A stretch of DNA of 64,000 nucleotides, from contig NZ_JALDAX010000001.1 in NCBI RefSeq assembly GCF_022698145.1, forward strand, positions 1 through 64,000, in the 5' to 3' direction. Positions 58,476 to 64,000 of the stretch are shown here, piece by piece. A program made the translations under genes and the position numbers. How positions within the stretch are numbered: position 1 is the stretch's first letter; the number at the start of each line of letters is the position of its first letter. The notes below the pieces were generated by a model. That model searched no databases, had not been told where the DNA came from, and saw only the letters and a list, made by a program, of their open reading frames with translations. This DNA is from Streptomyces spinosisporus (GTDB lineage: Bacteria > Actinomycetota > Actinomycetes > Streptomycetales > Streptomycetaceae).

Positions 58476-59870
58476 ATGCCCATGGGTCACACGGCCACAG
58501 ACCAGGCAGGCACCGGGGGCCTGACAGCGACCGAGCACCGCCTGGCCAACGGCCTGCGCGTGGTGCTCTCCGAGGACCATCTGACCCCGGTCGCGGCGGT
58601 GTGCCTCTGGTACGACGTCGGCTCGCGCCACGAAGTCAAGGGGCGTACGGGCCTGGCTCACCTTTTCGAGCACCTGATGTTCCAGGGTTCGGGACAGGTC
58701 AAGGGCAACGGCCACTTCGAGCTGGTGCAGGGCGCGGGCGGCTCGCTCAACGGCACCACCAGCTTCGAGCGCACCAACTACTTCGAGACCATGCCCGCCC
58801 ACCAGCTGGAGCTCGCCCTCTGGCTGGAGGCCGACCGCATGGGCTCCCTGCTCGCCGCCCTGGACGAGGAGTCCATGGAGAACCAGCGGGACGTCGTCAA
58901 GAACGAGCGCCGGCAGCGCTACGACAACGTCCCGTACGGCACGGCGTTCGAGAAGCTCACCGCCCTCACCTACCCCGAGGGCCACCCCTACCACCACACC
59001 CCCATCGGCTCGATGGCCGACCTGGACGCGGCGACCCTGGAGGACGCGCGCGCGTTCTTCCGCACGTACTACGCGCCGAACAACGCGGTCCTGTCGATCG
59101 TCGGCGACATCGACCCGGAGCAGACGCTCGCCTGGGTGGAGAAGTACTTCGGCTCCATCGCCTCGCACGACGGCAAGCCCGCGCCGCGCGACGGCTCCCT
59201 GCCGGACGTGATCGGCGAGCAGCTGCGCGAGGTCGTCGAGGAGGAGGTCCCGGCGCGCGCCCTGATGGCCGCCTACCGGCTGCCGCACGACGGCACGCGC
59301 GCGTGCGACGCGGCCGACCTCGCGCTCACCGTCCTCGGCGGCGGCGAGTCCTCCCGCCTCTACAACCGCCTCGTACGCCGCGACCGTACGGCCGTCGCGG
59401 CCGGCTTCGGACTGCTGCGGCTGGCCGGGGCGCCCTCCCTGGGCTGGCTGGACGTGAAGACCTCCGGTGACGTCGAGGTGCCGGTCATCGAGGCCGCCAT
59501 CGACGAGGAGCTCGCCCGGTTCGCCGAGGAGGGCCCGACGGCGGAGGAAATGGAGCGCGCCCAGGCCCAGTTGGAGCGCGAGTGGCTGGACCGGCTCGGC
59601 ACGGTCGCGGGCCGCGCCGACGAACTGTGCCGGTTCGCCGTCCTGTTCGGCGACCCGCAGCTCGCCCTGACCGCCGTCCAGCGCGTCCTTCAGGTGACGC
59701 CCGAGGAGGTCCAGGAGGTCGCCAAGGCGCGCCTGCGCCCCGACAACCGCGCGGTGCTCGTCTACGAGCCGGTCTCGCCGGAGGCCACCGAGGACGCGAA
59801 CCCCCCAGAGGACCCCGAGGCCGAGGCCACGGTCGAAGCCGGCGACGACAACGAGGAGGCGGCCAAGTGA
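58476..59870 (+). CDS. M16 zinc metallopeptidase, catalytic subunit
   Basis: 464-aa M16B (mitochondrial processing peptidase-like) protease. The inverted zinc motif HLFEH (GRTGLAHLFEHLMFQGS, near residue 62) with downstream Glu in NERRQRYDN supports activity; the arginine/tyrosine pair of substrate binding lies in the C-terminal half (GGGESSRLYNRLVR). ATG 58476 has GAAGGGA upstream. It is coupled by GTGA overlap to a second M16 protein lacking the zinc motif, so the two probably form a heterodimer. Confidence 0.94.
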   Translation: MPMGHTATDQAGTGGLTATEHRLANGLRVVLSEDHLTPVAAVCLWYDVGSRHEVKGRTGLAHLFEHLMFQGSGQVKGNGHFELVQGAGGSLNGTTSFERTNYFETMPAHQLELALWLEADRMGSLLAALDEESMENQRDVVKNERRQRYDNVPYGTAFEKLTALTYPEGHPYHHTPIGSMADLDAATLEDARAFFRTYYAPNNAVLSIVGDIDPEQTLAWVEKYFGSIASHDGKPAPRDGSLPDVIGEQLREVVEEEVPARALMAAYRLPHDGTRACDAADLALTVLGGGESSRLYNRLVRRDRTAVAAGFGLLRLAGAPSLGWLDVKTSGDVEVPVIEAAIDEELARFAEEGPTAEEMERAQAQLEREWLDRLGTVAGRADELCRFAVLFGDPQLALTAVQRVLQVTPEEVQEVAKARLRPDNRAVLVYEPVSPEATEDANPPEDPEAEATVEAGDDNEEAAK

Positions 59871-61255
59871 CCGAGCTCGCCACGATGGAGTTCCACCCGC
59901 AGCCCCAGGCGGGCGAGGCCAGGCCCTGGGCCTTCCCGGCCCCGGAGCGCGGCGCGCTCGACAACGGCCTGACCGTTCTGCGCTGCCACCGCCCCGGCCA
60001 GCAGGTCGTCGCGGTCGAGGTGTTCCTGAACGCCCCCCTGGAGGCCGAGCCGGCCGCCGTCGAGGGCGTCGCCACGATCATGGCGCGGGCCTTCTCGGAG
60101 GGCACCGACAAGCACTCCGCCGAGGAGTTCGCCGCCGAGCTGGAGCGTTGCGGCGCCACCCTGGACGCGCACGCCGACCACCCCGGCGTACGGCTGAGCC
60201 TCGAAGTCCCCGCCTCCCGCCTCGCCAAGGCGCTCGGTCTGCTCTCCGACGCCCTCAGGGCGCCCGCCTTCGCCGACAGCGAGGTCGAGCGGCTGGTCCG
60301 CAACCGCCTGGACGAGATCCCGCACGAGCTGGCCAACCCCTCGCGGCGCGCCGCGAAGGAGCTCTCCAAGGAGCTCTTCCCGGCGACCTCGCGCATGTCG
60401 CGCCCCCGCCAGGGCACCGAGGAGACGGTCGAGAAGATCGACGCCGCGGCCGTACGCGCCTTCTACGACCGGCACGTCAGGCCCGCCACGTCCACCGCGG
60501 TCGTCGTCGGCGACCTCACCGACATCGACCTGGACGCGCTGCTCGCCGAGACCCTCGGCTCCTGGACGGGCTCCTCGGCCGAGCCCCGCCCGGTGCCGCC
60601 GGTGACCGCCGACGACACCGGACGCGTGGTGATCGTGGACCGCCCCGGCGCCGTCCAGACGCAGCTGCTGATCGGCCGTATCGGCGCCGACCGGCACGAC
60701 CGTGTGTGGCCCGCGCAGGTGCTCGGCACCTACTGCCTGGGCGGCACCCTCACCTCGCGCCTGGACCGCGTCCTGCGCGAGGAGAAGGGCTACACCTACG
60801 GGGTGCGCGCGTTCGGCCAGGTCCTCAGGTCCGCCCCGGACGGCACCGGTGCCGCGATGCTCGCGATCAGCGGCTCGGTCGACACCCCCAACACGGGACC
60901 GGCGCTCGAGGACCTGTGGACGGTGCTGCGCACGCTCGCCGAGGGCGGCCTGACCGACGCCGAGCGCGACGTCGCCGTGCAGAACCTCGTCGGGGTGGCG
61001 CCGCTCAAGTACGAGACCGCGGCGGCCGTGGCGAGCACGCTGGCCGACCAGGTCGAGCAGCACCTCCCGGACGACTACCAGGCGACGCTGTACCGCCAGC
61101 TCGCCGAGACCGGCACCGTGGAGGCCACCGCGGCCGCCGTGAACGCCTTCCCGGTGGACCGCCTGGTGACGATCCTGGTCGGCGACGCCGCGCAGATCAA
61201 GGAGCCCGTGGAGGCGCTGGGCATCGGCGAAGTCACCGTGGTGTCCGCGGAGTAG
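59867..61255 (+). CDS. M16 family protein, non-catalytic subunit
   Basis: 462-aa M16 fold. At the place of HxxEH it reads VEGVATIMARAFSEGT, so zinc cannot bind. The flexible glycine-rich and substrate loops remain (LGGTLTSRLDRVLREEKGYTYGVRAF), typical of the alpha-type partner of M16B heterodimers. GTG 59867 overlaps the catalytic subunit's stop. Confidence 0.92.
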   Translation: MTELATMEFHPQPQAGEARPWAFPAPERGALDNGLTVLRCHRPGQQVVAVEVFLNAPLEAEPAAVEGVATIMARAFSEGTDKHSAEEFAAELERCGATLDAHADHPGVRLSLEVPASRLAKALGLLSDALRAPAFADSEVERLVRNRLDEIPHELANPSRRAAKELSKELFPATSRMSRPRQGTEETVEKIDAAAVRAFYDRHVRPATSTAVVVGDLTDIDLDALLAETLGSWTGSSAEPRPVPPVTADDTGRVVIVDRPGAVQTQLLIGRIGADRHDRVWPAQVLGTYCLGGTLTSRLDRVLREEKGYTYGVRAFGQVLRSAPDGTGAAMLAISGSVDTPNTGPALEDLWTVLRTLAEGGLTDAERDVAVQNLVGVAPLKYETAAAVASTLADQVEQHLPDDYQATLYRQLAETGTVEATAAAVNAFPVDRLVTILVGDAAQIKEPVEALGIGEVTVVSAE

Positions 61256-61272
61256 GGCACGCGCGCGTAGGG

Positions 61273-61300
61273 GCCCTGGTGACTGATGCGTCACCAGGGC
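61273..61300 (+). terminator. Terminator after M16 pair
   Basis: GCCCTGGTGAC-TGATGC-GTCACCAGGGC: 11-bp perfect arms. Confidence 0.88.
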
Positions 61301-61452
61301 TCCCGTATGTCCGAATTGAGGGAGAGTTGCCTGTCTGCCCTGTGGCATGCGCTACAAAAGCCCTGATCCGTTTGGGAATTGAAGGCGGCCCTGCTTAGCG
61401 TCGTCCGGGCTGTTCGTCAGGCAGTGCGCCGCATCCGCGGCACCGGACAGTC

Positions 61453-61606
61453 ATCGCCGAGTCCCCGTACGGCGCGAGCCAGGGGAGCCGGGGACCCACG
61501 CAGTCCCTGGGGTGAATCGGACGCCCGCGCGCGAGCGAGGGGGTCCGTAGGAGACCTTCCTGCTCCGAACCCGTCAGCTAACCCGGTAGGCGAGAGGGAA
61601 GGAAAG
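61453..61606 (+). promoter_or_regulatory. c-di-AMP (ydaO/yuaA-type) riboswitch
   Basis: The leader of the M23 peptidase carries the conserved blocks of the ydaO class in order: GCCGAGTCC, GGGGAGCCGGGGACCCA, GGGGTGAATC, GTAGGAGACCTTCC, CGAACCCGTCAGCTAACC, CGGTAGGCG and GGAAGGA. In Streptomyces this class controls cell-wall lytic enzymes. CCTTCC (61555-61560) can pair with GGAAGG (61597-61602), which overlaps the purine-rich translation start region. Confidence 0.88.
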
Positions 61607-61619
61607 GACCAGCCAGTAC

Positions 61620-62408
61620 ATGGCGTTCATGTGCGCCACGGGGAAGCACCGTCGTCCCGGCAGGATGAAGCGCGGCACCGTCCAGGCGGCCGGCGTGGCG
61701 GCCATCGCCACCACCGGCATCGTCGGAGGCCTCGCGGCCCCCTCGTTCGCCGCTGAGAACTCCGTCGGGAACTCTGTCGAGAACTCGTTCGAGCAGACCG
61801 GACTCAACCCCGTCATCACCATCGGCAACACGATCGCCGACAAGATCGACGCCCAGGCCGAGGCCCAGAAGAAGGCAGCCGAGGAGACCGCCCGCAAAAA
61901 GGCGGCCGAGGAGGCCGCCCGGCTGAAGGCCGCCGCGAAGGCCAAGGCGGAGCGCGAGGCCAAGGAGCGCGCCGCGCGCGCGGCCGAGCGCAGGCGCCTG
62001 AACAGCTTCGTCGCACCGATCTCCGGATCGTACGTCTCGACGGGTTACAAGACCGGTGGCTCCCTGTGGTCCTCCGGCAGCCATACCGGCGTCGACTTCC
62101 ACGCCGCGAGCGGCACGAGCGTCCACGCGGTCGGCGCCGGCACCGTCGTCAGCACCGGCTGGGGCGGCGCCTATGGCAACGAGATCGTCATCAAGATGCA
62201 CGACGGCACGTACACCCAGTACGGCCACCTGTCGTCCATCGGCGTCTCGGTGGGCCAGACGGTCACCCCGGGGCAGCAGATAGGCCTGTCCGGCGCCACC
62301 GGCAACACCACCGGACCGCATCTGCACTTCGAGGCCCGTACGACGCCCGAGTACGGCTCGGACATCGACCCCGTCGCCTACCTGCGCTCGCACGGCGTGA
62401 ACGTCTGA
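61620..62408 (+). CDS. Secreted M23 peptidoglycan endopeptidase
   Basis: 262 aa. An extended signal peptide (about residues 1-45, ending GLAAPSFAA) is followed by an Ala/Lys/Glu coiled coil (about 75-125) and a LytM/M23 domain with zinc ligands in GSHTGVDFHAASGT (H-x3-D) and GPHLHFEART (HxH). It should cleave peptide cross-links of peptidoglycan. Expression sits behind a c-di-AMP riboswitch, tying wall hydrolysis to c-di-AMP level. ATG 61620 is used; ATG 61629 is alternative. Confidence 0.94.
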   Translation: MAFMCATGKHRRPGRMKRGTVQAAGVAAIATTGIVGGLAAPSFAAENSVGNSVENSFEQTGLNPVITIGNTIADKIDAQAEAQKKAAEETARKKAAEEAARLKAAAKAKAEREAKERAARAAERRRLNSFVAPISGSYVSTGYKTGGSLWSSGSHTGVDFHAASGTSVHAVGAGTVVSTGWGGAYGNEIVIKMHDGTYTQYGHLSSIGVSVGQTVTPGQQIGLSGATGNTTGPHLHFEARTTPEYGSDIDPVAYLRSHGVNV

Positions 62409-62430
62409 CGCACCCGAAGCGATCTCCGCG

Positions 62431-62456
62431 AGGCCCCGGCTCCCGAGCCGGGGCCT
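62431..62456 (+). terminator. Terminator after M23 peptidase
   Basis: GGCCCCGGCT-CCCG-AGCCGGGGCC followed by TTTC: 10-bp perfect arms with a short T-run. A tandem CCGACCCG array (about 62467-62505) follows. Confidence 0.9.
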
Positions 62457-62643
62457 TTCGATGTTTCGCCGACCCGCCGACCCGCCGACCCGCCGACCCG
62501 CTGCCCCGCCGTCCCGCCGTCTTACTGTCCAAAAAATATCCATGGATTCCGGCCCGCCGTCGGAAATTCCCGCGCCGTGCAATAGAGTCACGGAACACGC
62601 GTCAATCATCGACGTTTCGCGGGGATTAAGTCGGAGGTCGGTC

Positions 62644-63339
62644 ATGCGTATTCCGGCGCACTCGGTGTGCACGGCGATCCGGGACGACATCGTCGCCGGT
62701 GTCCACGAGCGCGGCGGCCGGCTCACCGAGGAACTCCTCGCGCGCCGCTACGGCGTCTCGCGTGTCCCCGTGCGCGAGGCGCTGCGCACCCTGGAGGCGG
62801 AGGGGTTCGTGGTGACGCGGCGGCACGCGGGCGCGTGCGTGGCGGAACCGACCGAGCAGGAGGCCGCCGACCTGCTGGAGATGCGCATGCTGCTGGAGCC
62901 GCTCGCCGCCTCCAGGGCCGCGCAGCGGCGCACCGAGGCGCACCTGAAGGTGCTGCGCGGTCTGGTCAGACTGGGCCAGGAGCGCGCCAGAGGGGGCAGC
63001 AGCGAGGATCTGCGCTCCCTGGGCGGCTGGTTCCACGAGACGCTCACCCAGGCCTCCGGCAGCCCCGCGCTGACCTCGATGCTGACCCAGCTGCGACACA
63101 AGATCGCCTGGATGTACGCCGTGGAGGTGCCCGCCAACCCCACGGAGTCCTGGACGGAGCACGGTGCGATCGTCGACGCGGTGGCGCGCGGGGACAGCGA
63201 GCGCGCGCGGTCGGTGACGGCACTGCACACCGAGCGCTCCAGCGCGGCCCACCGGCTGCGCTTCGCCCCCGGCGCGGTCCGCGCCGACCGTGTGAGGACC
63301 TCGCAACATGCCGTAAACGTGACGGGTCTTCAGCATTAA
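62644..63339 (+). CDS. GntR/FadR-family regulator
   Basis: 231 aa. The winged helix (IRDDIVAGVHERGGRLTEELLARRYGVSRVPVREALRTLEAEGFVVTRR, residues about 10-65) is followed by an FCD helical domain (LLEMRMLLEPLAASRAA...FHETLTQASGSPALTSML). GGAGG precedes ATG 62644. Its target is unknown. A dyad ATACG-CGC-CGTAT lies just after its stop (about 63347-63359). Confidence 0.92.
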   Translation: MRIPAHSVCTAIRDDIVAGVHERGGRLTEELLARRYGVSRVPVREALRTLEAEGFVVTRRHAGACVAEPTEQEAADLLEMRMLLEPLAASRAAQRRTEAHLKVLRGLVRLGQERARGGSSEDLRSLGGWFHETLTQASGSPALTSMLTQLRHKIAWMYAVEVPANPTESWTEHGAIVDAVARGDSERARSVTALHTERSSAAHRLRFAPGAVRADRVRTSQHAVNVTGLQH

Positions 63340-63413
63340 CATACGCGCCGTATACAAAGAGCAGTAATTTCGCGGGGGATTATTCTTGCTGCCCTCGATC
63401 GGAAATTCGACCG

Positions 63414-63436
63414 CCGTCGGCCGGGAATGCCGACGG
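63414..63436. terminator. Terminator hairpin between GntR and ptsH
   Basis: CCGTCGGC-7-GCCGACGG perfect 8-bp arms; a second stem (GAAGGGC / GCCCTTC, about 63456-63488) lies nearer the ptsH stop. Confidence 0.75.
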
Positions 63437-63500
63437 TCCGGCACATGAAATGCGAAGGGCCCGCCCGGTAATTCGGACGAGCCCTTCAGGGGTGCCGCGG

Positions 63501-63782
63501 TCAGACGGTCTCGGGGAGTTCCTCCAGGCCCTCGGAGACCAGCTTGGCCAGCCGGTCCAGGGCGGCGTCCGCGCCCTCGGCGTCGGAGGCGAGGACGATC
63601 TCCTCGCCGCCCTGGGCGCCGAGGCCGAGGACGGCCAGCATGGAGGCCGCGTTGACGGGGTTGCCGTCGGCCTTGGCGATCGTCACCGGGATGCCTGCGG
63701 CCGTGGCGGCCCGGACGAAGATGGAGGCGGGGCGGGCGTGGAGACCCTCGGCCCAGCCGACGTTGACGCGGCGCTCAGCCAT
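63501..63782 (-). CDS. ptsH: Phosphocarrier protein HPr
   Basis: 93-aa HPr of the phosphotransferase system that passes phosphate from enzyme I to sugar-specific EIIA. The phospho-His is in GLHARPAS (residue 15), and the NAASMLAVLGLGA block holds the regulatory Ser region. ATG 63782 is the start. A DasR operator lies about 25-40 bp upstream. Confidence 0.97.
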   Translation of the reverse strand: MAERRVNVGWAEGLHARPASIFVRAATAAGIPVTIAKADGNPVNAASMLAVLGLGAQGGEEIVLASDAEGADAALDRLAKLVSEGLEELPETV

Positions 63783-63806
63783 GTGATGCTGCCCTTCGGT
63801 GTTCAG

Positions 63807-63822
63807 GGTTGTCTAGACCAGT
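63807..63822 (-). promoter_or_regulatory. DasR-responsive element (dre) upstream of ptsH
   Basis: On the minus strand ACTGGTCTAGACAACC matches the dre consensus ACTGGTCTAGACCACT at 14 of 16. DasR is the N-acetylglucosamine-responsive repressor; pts genes are known targets. Confidence 0.88.
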
Positions 63823-64000
63823 TTCCCACAACGTGAAGCATGCCCGGAGCGGGCCTGCGTCCGTCCGGGGGTGGGGTGTCGGGCCGCGGCCTCGGCCCGA
63901 CGTGCGTCCTTGCCGAAGTTCCCGGCGGGCCGCTCACGGCGGACCGCCGTTTCTGCATGGACGTTTCTCCACAGACTGCCTCGCGCCGTTGCCGGACGCG

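Overview
The window is a contiguous stretch of a high-GC actinobacterial chromosome, almost certainly Streptomyces. Evidence is the extreme G/C bias at third codon positions, frequent GTG/TTG starts, and a gene order that matches the Streptomyces core around the principal sigma factor: lexA, nrdR-nrdJ, rnhB, whiH, hrdB, parE, parC, ptsH. The presence of the sporulation regulator whiH next to hrdB is diagnostic of the genus. I see no phage, transposon, CRISPR array, rRNA or tRNA.

Layout. 0.3-5.2 kb: a siderophore-type operon (class III aminotransferase fold, IucA/IucC synthetase, GNAT acyltransferase). Its aminotransferase has lost the PLP lysine and the other canonical PLP-contact residues, and all three genes carry short in-frame repeats. 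5.5-23.3 kb: DNA maintenance and nucleotide supply (DinG-like helicase, LexA, NrdR/NrdJ, RNase HII, a RecQ helicase fused to a phosphoribosyltransferase-like domain). Interspersed are TerD, a histidine phosphatase, an ADP-ribosylglycohydrolase and a TetR/MFS efflux pair. 23.4-31 kb: DUF4192, a glycogen-debranching-like protein, a Nudix/winged-helix regulator and a one-polypeptide ABC transporter. 31-38.5 kb: whiH, hrdB, a secreted trypsin-like protease and parE.

38.8-49.4 kb is signalling and transport. It holds a NarL-type two-component operon, a DUF485/sodium-solute symporter pair, and an SsuB/NMT1-type ABC importer. The importer is flanked by two paralogous CitB/DcuR-type response regulators that share one nearby sensor kinase. 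Just upstream of the importer lies a cysteine-rich small ORF whose stop codon overlaps the ATPase start. 49.5-53.1 kb: an iron-box-controlled sucrase/ferredoxin-like protein, and two divergent citrate synthases, one carrying an N-terminal DNA-binding domain, separated by a perfect 24-bp palindrome. 53.2-54.2 kb is a small accessory patch. 54.6-63.8 kb: a CobW GTPase, parC, a catalytic/non-catalytic M16 peptidase pair, an M23 peptidase behind a c-di-AMP (ydaO-type) riboswitch, a GntR regulator, and ptsH under a DasR-type operator.

Most convergent gene pairs are separated by strong perfect hairpins. The items most worth following up are the all-residue-dead aminotransferase, the Cys-rich leader ORF on the ABC importer, and the paired citrate synthases with their TTGAT/ATCAA sites.
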